Assembly (NCBI GenBank): GCA_039030555.1
Contig: JBCCDY010000010.1
Span: forward strand, 62,001-126,000
Source: JBCCDY01 sp039030555
Lineage (GTDB): Bacteria; Bacteroidota; Bacteroidia; Cytophagales; Cyclobacteriaceae
Direction: 5' to 3'
Length of the DNA stretch: 64,000 nucleotides
Shown: one piece after another, positions 9,920 through 17,706 of the stretch
Numbering within the stretch: position 1 is the stretch's first letter
How the letters are laid out: the number at the start of each line of letters is the position of its first letter
Notes under the pieces: generated by a model
The model's database searches: none
What the model saw: only the letters and a program-made list of their open reading frames with translations
What the model was told of the DNA's origin: nothing
Program-made: the position numbers and the translations under genes

Positions 9920-11131
9920 TTATTGCTTCAACGTGCTTATTATCTCAACGTCATTATGGAGGGTTTTATGTACGGGACACTTATCGGCGATCTCTAACAA
10001 ACGTTTTTTTTGACCTTCATCAAGATCTCCAAAGATTTCAATCTCTCTTTCTATGCGATCTATTTTGGAGTCTTTTTCTTCGCAATGGTCACAATCTTCA
10101 GCATGTACTTTTTTGTGCCCAAGATGTACTCTAATTTCTTTTAAGTTCCATTTTTTATGGTCAGCATACATTCTCAAAGTCATAGAGGTGCACGATCCGA
10201 GTGAAGCCAATAAGTATCCGTAAGGTGTAGGTCCAAGATCGTTTCCTCCGACAGATTCCGGCTCATCGGCGGTCAACATATGCTGACCAGCTCGTACTTC
10301 CGTAGTGTATCCTTGTTCTCCGGTGCGTACCGAAACCTGTTTTTCGGATTTAAGCGCCTCTTTTTCCTTAATGTCAATATACCTGATTGCCCAGGATGCT
10401 ATGATTGAACCGGCATATAAAGAATCTTGTTTATTACTCATCATATGGTCTGCACCATCTAATGAAATGAAGCTTTTGGGGTGTTTTGCATAACCATAAA
10501 GTTTTGCAGCATTATCCACTTCTACGATCTCATCTTGAGGAGAATGAATGAAAAGAAGTGCTTTATCCAGCTTAGGAAGTGTACTCTTCAGACTGTTTTT
10601 CTCCAAATCATCTAAAAAATGTTTTTTGATCTTAAACGGCCGGCCTCCAATATTTACTTCTGCATATCCTTGCTCCTTAATATCTTCCAGTGCTTTACTG
10701 AATAAATGCTTAACATGAGGAGGATCGGCAGGAGAGCCAATGGTAGCAACCGCTTGAGCAGAACCTATAAGAGAAGAAGCTTGCAAAGTTGCGGTTCCAC
10801 CAAGAGAGTGGCCGATCATAATTTTTGGAGCTTCATACTCTTTTTCAAGAAATTCAGCTGCACTAACTAAGTCGTCTACGTTAGACGAAAAATTGGTATC
10901 TGAAAAGTCACCGGAACTATCACCTAGGCCTGTAAAATCAAAACGTAAAACCCCGATATCGTTTTGCGTCAAAGCCCTGCTAATGTTAGTAACTGCCGCG
11001 AAATTCTTGCTACAAGTGAAACAGTGTGCAAATAAAGCAAACGCTTTCGGGACGCCTCCGATGGGCAACTCGATTCTTCCGCTTAGTTCAATACCTTCTT
11101 TGTTTGTAAAAGTGACTTTGGTTGACTTCAT
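9920..11131 (-). CDS. Alpha/beta hydrolase fused to an OsmC-type peroxiredoxin domain
   Basis: About 403 residues from the preferred ATG at 11131 (MKSTKVTF); an upstream ATG at 11197 would add 22 residues but overlap the preceding gene. The N-terminal 250 residues are a serine hydrolase with nucleophile motif GHSLGG and a late catalytic His in GADHMM. The C-terminal 130 residues are OsmC/YhfA-like, with redox cysteines in SLGSCTSMT and ADKCPVH. OsmC proteins reduce organic hydroperoxides. This two-domain fusion recurs in Bacteroidota and other bacteria; the hydrolase substrate is unknown. It follows the NrtS-like gene by 14 bases and is probably cotranscribed with it. Confidence 0.88.
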   Translation of the reverse strand: MKSTKVTFTNKEGIELSGRIELPIGGVPKAFALFAHCFTCSKNFAAVTNISRALTQNDIGVLRFDFTGLGDSSGDFSDTNFSSNVDDLVSAAEFLEKEYEAPKIMIGHSLGGTATLQASSLIGSAQAVATIGSPADPPHVKHLFSKALEDIKEQGYAEVNIGGRPFKIKKHFLDDLEKNSLKSTLPKLDKALLFIHSPQDEIVEVDNAAKLYGYAKHPKSFISLDGADHMMSNKQDSLYAGSIIASWAIRYIDIKEKEALKSEKQVSVRTGEQGYTTEVRAGQHMLTADEPESVGGNDLGPTPYGYLLASLGSCTSMTLRMYADHKKWNLKEIRVHLGHKKVHAEDCDHCEEKDSKIDRIEREIEIFGDLDEGQKKRLLEIADKCPVHKTLHNDVEIISTLKQ

Positions 11132-11145
11132 TTTGTATAACTGTT

Positions 11146-11541
11146 CTAAATATTTAATAATCGAATAATTTTCCATCGTGCTTTTCCCGGAGGGCATTCA
11201 GGACAATCTTTTACTCTTTCACCCTTTTTAACTTTTTGCTTACTTTTTTTACAGCTTTTGCAAATCAACTCTGCATCTATAAACGCAAACTCACCTGTAA
11301 AGAATTTCAGTTTGGTGGTAGTACTTGAATAAATGGAAACCGAAAACGGAACCATAAATGTTAGGAAGAATTTCGGGTAATTAATCTGTCCAAACTGTAA
11401 ACCTACAATTTCAGAACCTTGATTGATCAGGTTTAGGATCACCCCGACGATGAGGCCCATTTTTACGGCCGTTTTTATGGCTGACCGTTGCGAAAGCAGG
11501 GTAAGAAAGATTTTGCGAGATTCTCTATCGGCCATTCTCAA
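11146..11541 (-). CDS. NrtS-like small membrane protein with C-terminal CxxC-CxxC motif
   Basis: 131 residues. Two membrane helices resemble the small nitrate/nitrite transporter NrtS: GLIVGVILNLINQGSE (first helix) and FFLTFMVPFSVSIYSS (second). The last 45 residues add a metal-binding-like motif, CKSCKK...CPEC, with many lysines between the cysteine pairs, which is not part of the short NrtS core. The gene precedes the hydrolase-OsmC gene on the same strand with a 14-base gap. NrtS proteins move nitrite or nitrate; I infer, but cannot show, that this one does. The Cys pairs could bind zinc. Confidence 0.6.
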   Translation of the reverse strand: MRMADRESRKIFLTLLSQRSAIKTAVKMGLIVGVILNLINQGSEIVGLQFGQINYPKFFLTFMVPFSVSIYSSTTTKLKFFTGEFAFIDAELICKSCKKSKQKVKKGERVKDCPECPPGKARWKIIRLLNI

Positions 11542-11681
11542 TGTTTGCTTGTTAATATAAAGAATAGGGACAAAAGGATTGTATTGTAAAAGCTATTTAT
11601 CTTGTACTTTTTCAGGATTTTGTATAATATGAATTGAGCCTAAGCTTGTCTTCAAGCTACTTTAGTGTTAAAACATTAAGA

Positions 11682-13544
11682 ATGATATATTTTAGAAGAA
11701 TCATTTATGCATTTATTATTACTTCTATCTTTTATGCATATAGATCTAAAGCCCAGGTCAATGAAACCGACTCCCTCGCTCTGGTAGCTCTTTATAACGC
11801 TACTGATGGCCTCAACTGGGGTATCCGAACGGGTTGGGAAATAATTAATGGCACAGGCTCACCGACACCCATTGATACTTGGTTTGGAGTGGGTGTGATT
11901 GGAGGTAGGGTGACCTCTTTGTCTCTGCCTTCTAACCAACTAACGGGTACGATCCCTGCGGCATTGGGCGATTTAACGGATTTATCCCTTTTGGACCTGA
12001 ATAATAACCAACTTAGTGGCCCGATCCCCACGGAATTGGGAAATTTGACGAGTTTGACAAATTTGGTTCTTCGTTTCAACCAACTGAGCGAGCCGATCCC
12101 TGCGGCGTTGGGCGATTTGACGATTTTGGGCAATTTGGATCTTAGAGGAAACCAACTTAGTGGCCTGATCCCTTCGGAATTGGGCAATTTGATAAATTTG
12201 GGGATTTTGTTCCTTTCTGGAAACCAACTGAGCGGGTCGATCCCTGTTCAATTGGGTAATTTAACGAATTTGTCGTCATTGTTCCTTTCAGAAAACCAAC
12301 TGAGCGGATCGATCCCTGTTGAATTAGGTAATCTATCGAATTTGCGGGATTTGTCCTTGAATGAAAATCAACTAAACGGGACAATCCCTAATTCGTTGAC
12401 TAGTTTAACGAATTTGCGGGATTTATCACTTTGCGATAACCAATTGACAGGCTCGGTTCTTGTTCAATTGGGTAATTTGACAAATTTGGAGGTTTTGTGT
12501 CTCTCTGGTAACCAACTGAGTGGGTCAATACCTGTACAATTGGGCAGTCTGACGAATCTGACATTTTTAGGACTAAGTTTTAATGGATTGAGTGGGTCGA
12601 TTCCTCTTGAATTGGGTAATTTGACAAACTTGAGTGGTTTAAGTCTCGAACAAAACCAGTTAATTGGCGCTGTTCCCGCTGAATTGACAAATGCCATGAC
12701 CTTACATCGGTTAGATATTTCTTTTAATGATCTGACCTCTCTGCCTGATCTTACATCCCTCACCAATTTATCTTTCCTTAATGTTTCTCAAAACTTCTTC
12801 TCGGCAGTAGACATCTCTGTAAACGCTGGAATTCCTGGGTTTTTTAATACTGGCCAGCGAACTAGGACTACTGGAGATTTAGAATCAGATTCCCTCGCCC
12901 TCGTTGCCCTTTACAACGCCACCAATGGCTCGAACTGGACCAACAATACCAATTGGTTAATAGGGTCTTTAAGTACTTGGTTTGGGGTTACTGTGACTGT
13001 CGACCGAGTAACAAACCTTGCGCTGAATGATGATGGCACTTCTAGCTTCAATGGAAACAACTTATCTGGGACTATTCCTCCTGAAATAGGAGATTTAACC
13101 CTGCTTACTGAACTATCCTTAGGCCAAAACCAGCTTGAGGGATCTATTCCTGCTGAGCTAGAAAATTTAATTAATCTTAACGTATTAACATTATCTAGTA
13201 ACGAATTAACAGGTACTATCCCTCCAGAACTGGGAAATTTAACTGCTTTAACGCAATTAAATTTGACTAGTAATCAGCTAGTTGGCTCAATTCCACCGGA
13301 AATAGGTAATTTAAATTCCTTAAATTTTTTGGTTATAGGTGATAATCAATTGAATGGAGTTATCCCACCTGAGTTGGGAAACCTCACAGTTTTAACTCAA
13401 TTAAACTTAGTTGGTAACCAGCTTAGTGGAGAAATTCCTACTGAGTTAGGAAATTTAATTAACCTTAGTGCATTGGAATTATCTCTTAATGAATTAACAG
13501 GTTCGATTCCACCAGAAATAGGAAATTTAACATCTTATAAGTAG
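11682..13544 (+). CDS. Leucine-rich-repeat surface protein, N-terminal part of a frameshifted gene
   Basis: 620 residues from the ATG at 11682, chosen because it starts a signal peptide (MIYFRRIIYAFIITSIF, cleavage near SKAQ); a TTG at 11634 is less likely. Two blocks each begin with SLALVALYNAT and a Trp-rich cap, then run into 24-residue leucine-rich repeats of the form NQLSGSIPxELGNLTNLxxLxL. The first block has about 14 repeats, the second about 8. The frame ends at a TAG in the middle of a repeat, while the next repeat continues in frame +1, so this is the front part of a broken T9SS cargo gene. Binding target unknown. Confidence 0.85.
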   Translation: MIYFRRIIYAFIITSIFYAYRSKAQVNETDSLALVALYNATDGLNWGIRTGWEIINGTGSPTPIDTWFGVGVIGGRVTSLSLPSNQLTGTIPAALGDLTDLSLLDLNNNQLSGPIPTELGNLTSLTNLVLRFNQLSEPIPAALGDLTILGNLDLRGNQLSGLIPSELGNLINLGILFLSGNQLSGSIPVQLGNLTNLSSLFLSENQLSGSIPVELGNLSNLRDLSLNENQLNGTIPNSLTSLTNLRDLSLCDNQLTGSVLVQLGNLTNLEVLCLSGNQLSGSIPVQLGSLTNLTFLGLSFNGLSGSIPLELGNLTNLSGLSLEQNQLIGAVPAELTNAMTLHRLDISFNDLTSLPDLTSLTNLSFLNVSQNFFSAVDISVNAGIPGFFNTGQRTRTTGDLESDSLALVALYNATNGSNWTNNTNWLIGSLSTWFGVTVTVDRVTNLALNDDGTSSFNGNNLSGTIPPEIGDLTLLTELSLGQNQLEGSIPAELENLINLNVLTLSSNELTGTIPPELGNLTALTQLNLTSNQLVGSIPPEIGNLNSLNFLVIGDNQLNGVIPPELGNLTVLTQLNLVGNQLSGEIPTELGNLINLSALELSLNELTGSIPPEIGNLTSYK

Positions 13545-13700
13545 TTTGGTATTAAGTTCGAACCAGCTTGAAGGATCCATCCCTGAAACTTTTATTAATT
13601 TGACCCAACTCAATTTTTTAAATATTAGAGGAAATATTATAAGTGGCCTGCCAGATTTAACAGGTTTAGCCGACCTGTCCTTTTTCGACGTATCATTTAA
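11908..13700 (+). repeat. Tandem 72-bp leucine-rich-repeat coding units
   Basis: The coding sequence is built of 72-base (24-residue) units with the consensus LxxLxLxxNQLxGxIPxELGNLTN. Units in the first block (about 11908-12800) are more alike at DNA level, sharing words such as AACCAACTGAGCGGGTCGAT, than those of the second block (13003-13700). Near-identical tandem units favour copy-number change and are a hazard for assembly. Confidence 0.85.
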
Positions 13701-14049
13701 TATGATACCTCAAGAAGATATTGATTTGAATACTTCAGTTATAACTATTAACGAAGGTCAAAATATTATTACGAATGTTGAAGAACTAATATTTGAAGAA
13801 TATTCTATATACCCCAACCCCGTAATTGAAAATAGGTTGAATATTGATTTGGGAGACAGTCCACGTGGGGATTATAAACTTCAAATATTATCTATAGATG
13901 GAGAGGTGGTCTTAGAACAGCAACCAGGAAGTAATGTGAGTCAAAATGTATGGAGCGTGGACTTACCACAAATGAAACAGGGCATCTACATAATCCAACT
14001 GTATGAGGCAAGAGGAGCTTTAAGATCAGGAAGGATGATTATTAAATGA
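13546..14049 (+). CDS. C-terminal part of the leucine-rich-repeat protein with T9SS sorting domain
   Basis: 167 codons beginning at a TTG only because the frame is entered by a shift; this is not a natural gene start. It continues the repeats (LVLSSNQLEGSIPETF) and ends in a type A T9SS C-terminal domain: YSIYPNPV, then GDYKLQILSIDGEVV, then LPQMKQGIYIIQL and a basic MIIK end. Such domains direct export by the type IX secretion system and attachment to the cell surface. Removing one A at 13537 would fuse the two parts as ...NLTSLSSLVLSSNQL..., restoring the repeat spacing. The protein from the upstream frame alone would lack this domain. Confidence 0.85.
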   Translation: MVLSSNQLEGSIPETFINLTQLNFLNIRGNIISGLPDLTGLADLSFFDVSFNMIPQEDIDLNTSVITINEGQNIITNVEELIFEEYSIYPNPVIENRLNIDLGDSPRGDYKLQILSIDGEVVLEQQPGSNVSQNVWSVDLPQMKQGIYIIQLYEARGALRSGRMIIK

Positions 14050-14068
14050 GGGTAATGAACCAATAACT

Positions 14069-15214
14069 TTAGTGTTTCCTAATATCATTGTTTTTGTAAC
14101 CCCGAAGTAGAAGAGGAACCCAACCTAGAATTGGTATGTAGTAACATATCGTGATCGGGTTTTGAATTAGTATTCTGAAAATTGAAAAGAAATTAAGGTT
14201 GAGCTTTGGGGGTCTTTGTTTTTTCTTGAAAAATTTTCTTTCAAAATCAGCAAAAAGTAAAGGCCATCCGAACGGCATGTTAAAAGGAAAGTCCTTGATA
14301 TTTTTGAAAAACTTGGACCAGAACTCCTTCCAATGAAAAGGTTTAGAACCGTATTGGTCTACGGCTTCATTTATTTGGATCTGCATAATGGCCACTACCT
14401 TATCTCGTATCATTTCGAAATCGGCCTTTTCCATTTCTTCAAAAGACTTATCGGTCATTTCATAGGGCTTAATTCTCTCTCCCATAACGTAAATCAAATT
14501 TGCGGGCCACGCGCAGTAAAATAACCAAGGCTGAAAAATGATTAGCGTTGTTATTATACCAATGGGCAAGAACGGGATCCCAATTCTTTGAATGATTTTA
14601 TTAACCCAGTCATAAGAATAAGTCCAGGGGTTAATGTATTCACCATTTACAGTATAAAAAGGAATAACATCGGTTCGGTGCTTCAAACTCATCCTTATAA
14701 AGGAAGTCGAAAACCGTTGAAGCTGGTATTTTCGATTAAAACCTTTTCCTATTCCCGGAACACCTTCGGGGTAGATGAGTAACTCACCATCCTTATACTT
14801 CATCATGGTCTCGAAGTTCAAAGTGGTAGCATCAATACCTCCACCTCTTTTCCAGACATTAGAAATGAGAAAGGGATTCATTAACCTGGATTGCGATAGC
14901 ATTGGAGCCGTGAGCGCACGTAACCCCTTAGTATAGTCATTTCCGTGCTTTTTAATCAACCCCATACCAAACATCATGGCATCCCATGGGAAAGCCATAC
15001 CGGAATGGTTGCTTGCATAAATTAAAGGAACATCTTCTTTAACCCGCTCTGGAAGATTGCTAAAACCAACGAAACTAATCCTGAAATACGTTTTGTCGAT
15101 CATACTTAAGGCCTCAATCATAGCATCTATAAATTCCCGATCGTAGTACTCCTCGTAGATATATTTATTTTCCTCGATGAGATGAGGGAGTTCTTTTTCG
15201 TCAATTATTGCCAT
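14069..15214 (-). CDS. PlsC/LPLAT-like glycerophospholipid acyltransferase
   Basis: 381 residues. The acyltransferase block I is IYASNHSGMAFPWDAMMFG (His and Asp around a longer spacer than the usual HX4D), and block III is LLIYPEGVPGIGKG (the EGT/PEG phosphate-binding loop), followed by VIPFYTVNGE. This is the layout of the diacylglycerol-acyltransferase/TMEM68-like LPLAT group found in Bacteroidota. Hydrophobic segments near residues 215-245 and at the C-terminus suggest membrane association. It would transfer an acyl chain from acyl-CoA or acyl-ACP to a lipid alcohol; the acceptor is not known. Convergent with the broken repeat gene, 19 bases apart. Confidence 0.8.
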   Translation of the reverse strand: MAIIDEKELPHLIEENKYIYEEYYDREFIDAMIEALSMIDKTYFRISFVGFSNLPERVKEDVPLIYASNHSGMAFPWDAMMFGMGLIKKHGNDYTKGLRALTAPMLSQSRLMNPFLISNVWKRGGGIDATTLNFETMMKYKDGELLIYPEGVPGIGKGFNRKYQLQRFSTSFIRMSLKHRTDVIPFYTVNGEYINPWTYSYDWVNKIIQRIGIPFLPIGIITTLIIFQPWLFYCAWPANLIYVMGERIKPYEMTDKSFEEMEKADFEMIRDKVVAIMQIQINEAVDQYGSKPFHWKEFWSKFFKNIKDFPFNMPFGWPLLFADFERKFFKKKQRPPKLNLNFFSIFRILIQNPITICYYIPILGWVPLLLRGYKNNDIRKH

Positions 15215-15271
15215 ACGGAGGGAATGTAATCACTAGGAAAGATAAAAATTTTAGCCAATAAGGTGTTTTTA

Positions 15272-15279
15272 TAACTTTG
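15272..15279 (+). promoter_or_regulatory. Candidate -7 element (TAACTTTG) of the M49-like peptidase gene
   Basis: TAACTTTG matches the Bacteroidota -7 consensus TAnnTTTG and lies 37 bases before the ATG. The -33 region 19 bases upstream reads TTTT rather than TTG, so the match is partial. Confidence 0.3.
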
Positions 15280-15316
15280 GTAATTCATTTGGTAGATTTA
15301 AAACAACAATAAAGAA

Positions 15317-16963
15317 ATGAAACGATTGATCCCATTCTTATTTCCCATCCTGCTTTATAGTTGCGGAGGTGGTTCAGAAAAACACGAAAACAATCAGGGT
15401 GATGAGGTGGAGGAAAATCCTATGCAAAACAACCTGAATAAGTACACCAGCTTCAGATTATCTACAGATCTATCTCATTTGGATGATGACCAGAAGGAGA
15501 TGGTTAGGATATTAATTGATGCCGCTAAGATAATGGATGACTTATTCTGGTATGAGGCTTATGGAGATAAAGATGCTTTATTAGCTGGAATTGAAGATGA
15601 CCTTACGAAAGAATACGTAAAGATCAATTATGGTCCTTGGGATAGACTGGAAGGTAATAAGCCCTTCATCGAAACATATAAACAAAAGCCAGCAGGTGCT
15701 AATTTTTATCCAAGAGACATGACCAAACAAGAGTTTGAAGCAGCTGAATTAGAGCACGGATCTAGTCAGTATACCTTGGTTCGAAGAAATGAAGAAGGAG
15801 AGTTGTACACGATATGGTATCATGAAGTTTTTGCAGAGCAGGTAAAAAAAGCATCGGACTTGTTGAGACAGGCAGCTGATTTGGCTAAAGATGAAGGACT
15901 GAAAAAATACCTCAGTTTGAGATCGGAAGCTTTATTAACAGATGAGTATAGAGAAAGCGATTTGGCTTGGATGGATATGAAAACCAACGCTATTGATGTT
16001 GTGATTGGACCCATTGAAAACTACGAAGATCAACTCTACAATTACAAGTCTGCCCATGAAGCTTACGTATTGATCAAGGATTTGGAATGGAGTAGGAGAC
16101 TGGAAAAATATGCGGCTTTTTTACCTGAGCTTCAGGAAGGACTTCCGGTTTCGGATCCTTATAAGCAGGAAAAGCCCGGAACGGATGCCGATTTGAATGC
16201 TTATGATGCAGTTTATTATTCTGGCGATTGCAATGCTGGAAGCAAGACCATAGCTATTAATTTGCCCAATGACGAAACGGTTCAGCTTGAAAAAGGAACG
16301 AGAAGACTTCAGTTGAAAAATACCATTCAGGCAAAGTTTGACAAAATACTGATTCCTATCTCTAGGGTATTGATTGCCGAAGATCAAAGAAAACATATTA
16401 AGTTCGATGCCTTTTTTGCGAACACCATGTTCCATGAAGTGGCGCATGGACTCGGTATAAAAAATACCATAAACGGAAAAGGAACGGTAAGAACAGCTCT
16501 TCAGGAACACTCTTCAGCAATAGAAGAAGGGAAGGCCGATATTCTAGGGCTGTACATGATCACTCAATTATTTGATAAAGGAGAGATTGAAGGAGATATC
16601 AATGATTACTATGTGACTTTCATGACGAGCATTTTCCGGTCGGTAAGATTTAGCGCAGCGAGCTCTCATGGTAAAGCCAATATGATCCGCTTCAATTTCT
16701 TTAAAGAGTTTGGAGCCTTCGAAAGAGATTCTGAAATAGGAACCTACAAAGTTAACTTTGATAAAATGCAGGACGCCATGAACACACTTTCCGAGGAGCT
16801 TCTGACGCTACAAGGTGATGGTGACTACGAAGGCGTTTCAAAACTGGTCAAAGAAAAAGCGGTAATCAGCCCGGAGTTGCAATCGGATCTTAATCGCCTT
16901 ATTGTAGCGGAGATTCCTATTGATATTACTTTTGAGCAAGGGGTTGATGTTTTAGGTTTGTAA
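15317..16963 (+). CDS. M49-like (dipeptidyl-peptidase III-type) zinc metallopeptidase, lipoprotein
   Basis: 548 residues. A lipobox (LLYSC, Cys16) followed by GGGSEKHENN predicts an acylated envelope protein. The zinc site is HEVAHG (His373, Glu374, His377) with the third ligand in EEGKAD (Glu403/Glu404-Asp408), the second motif of family M49. Classical M49 enzymes have the hexapeptide HExxGH; this one has the pentapeptide HExxH, as do some shorter bacterial DPP III-like proteins. It probably cleaves short peptides in the periplasm or at the surface. Single gene with its own promoter. Exact specificity cannot be read from the sequence. Confidence 0.75.
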   Translation: MKRLIPFLFPILLYSCGGGSEKHENNQGDEVEENPMQNNLNKYTSFRLSTDLSHLDDDQKEMVRILIDAAKIMDDLFWYEAYGDKDALLAGIEDDLTKEYVKINYGPWDRLEGNKPFIETYKQKPAGANFYPRDMTKQEFEAAELEHGSSQYTLVRRNEEGELYTIWYHEVFAEQVKKASDLLRQAADLAKDEGLKKYLSLRSEALLTDEYRESDLAWMDMKTNAIDVVIGPIENYEDQLYNYKSAHEAYVLIKDLEWSRRLEKYAAFLPELQEGLPVSDPYKQEKPGTDADLNAYDAVYYSGDCNAGSKTIAINLPNDETVQLEKGTRRLQLKNTIQAKFDKILIPISRVLIAEDQRKHIKFDAFFANTMFHEVAHGLGIKNTINGKGTVRTALQEHSSAIEEGKADILGLYMITQLFDKGEIEGDINDYYVTFMTSIFRSVRFSAASSHGKANMIRFNFFKEFGAFERDSEIGTYKVNFDKMQDAMNTLSEELLTLQGDGDYEGVSKLVKEKAVISPELQSDLNRLIVAEIPIDITFEQGVDVLGL

Positions 16964-17112
16964 CTGAATAATTATCTAACAAATGAATCGACAGACCTGC
17001 TCTAAGCGGTCAGACCGATTTGATCATCAATGGAAGAATTATTTAATATGAGTAAAACCCTGGTTTTTGGACTTTAAACCTTACAATAACTGTTTTTGAT
17101 TAAATTTGTAAA

Positions 17113-17319
17113 ATGAAAGTTTTTGAATTCAAATCAAAAATAAAGAACCATACTATAAAAATTCCAAGGGAGATTGAGTCCGATAAGTTTTCTGAGAAAG
17201 AAGTTAAGGTCATTTTGTTGTACGAAGAAACTAATGAGGAACATAGCTTTGAAAGGATAACTACTTCTGAGTTTTTAGAAGGGTATGACAATTCCGATGC
17301 AATCTATGACGAAGCTTAA
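17113..17319 (+). CDS. Small putative antitoxin of the PemK/MazF-like pair
   Basis: 68 residues, acidic at the C-terminus (EGYDNSDAIYDEA). The start region contains HTIKIPREI, reminiscent of the beta-strand of antitoxin DNA-binding domains, but no named family is recognised with confidence. It overlaps the toxin-like gene by 14 bases (toxin start at 17306), the classic coupling of a type II toxin-antitoxin operon. I infer that it neutralises the downstream protein and represses the operon; position and size are the main evidence. Confidence 0.6.
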   Translation: MKVFEFKSKIKNHTIKIPREIESDKFSEKEVKVILLYEETNEEHSFERITTSEFLEGYDNSDAIYDEA

Positions 17320-17635
17320 ATTTGGTGATGTCGTATTGCTGCGTTTCCCATTTACCGAAAGTGACAAAACGAAGAAGCGCCCTGCCCTAGTACTTTTAGA
17401 CACCAATGACGGAGACTTTTTAGTATCAAGAATTACATCAAAACTATATTTCACTCCATTCGACGTAGAGATCAATAATTGGAAAACCTGCAACTTGAAA
17501 CTTCCATCAGTTGTAAGAATTCACAAAATGGCAACTTTAAACGTATCACTTATAGATAAAATCTTAAGTAAACTTGATAAGGAAGATATTATCAGGATAA
17601 AGCAAATTATTAAAAACCACATCGAAGAATTGTAA
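17306..17635 (+). CDS. PemK/MazF-family endoribonuclease toxin
   Basis: 109 residues from the ATG at 17306 (MTKLKFGDVV); ATGs at 17285 and 17297 are possible but overlap the antitoxin more. The N-terminal LKFGDVVLLRFPFTESDKT, with KKRPALVLLDTN next, is the typical PemK/MazF opening: strand, Gly-Asp, FPF, and the R-P-A-L-V core. The remaining half ends in helices (IDKILSKL, IIRIKQII). Family members cut mRNA at short sites. Cotranscribed with the small antitoxin-like gene upstream; no other mobile sequence surrounds it. Confidence 0.8.
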   Translation: MTKLKFGDVVLLRFPFTESDKTKKRPALVLLDTNDGDFLVSRITSKLYFTPFDVEINNWKTCNLKLPSVVRIHKMATLNVSLIDKILSKLDKEDIIRIKQIIKNHIEEL

Positions 17636-17706
17636 TAATATTTATGTTTGAAATCCTTTGGAGGATCATACAGGTTGGATAGACATTAAATTCAATATTT
17701 TTTAGA

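Noticed and set aside
11792..12766. Antisense open frames of 75-131 residues across the leucine-rich-repeat gene
   Set aside because: They mirror the 72-base period of the plus-strand repeats, have no start context and no recognisable protein.
11908..13700. Possible CRISPR array from regular repeats
   Set aside because: The period is 72 bases, all units are protein-coding leucine-rich repeats, and there are no unique spacers or cas genes.
17653..17666. Hairpin ATCCT-TTGG-AGGAT after the toxin gene as a terminator
   Set aside because: Only 5 base pairs and no T-tract; too weak to support.
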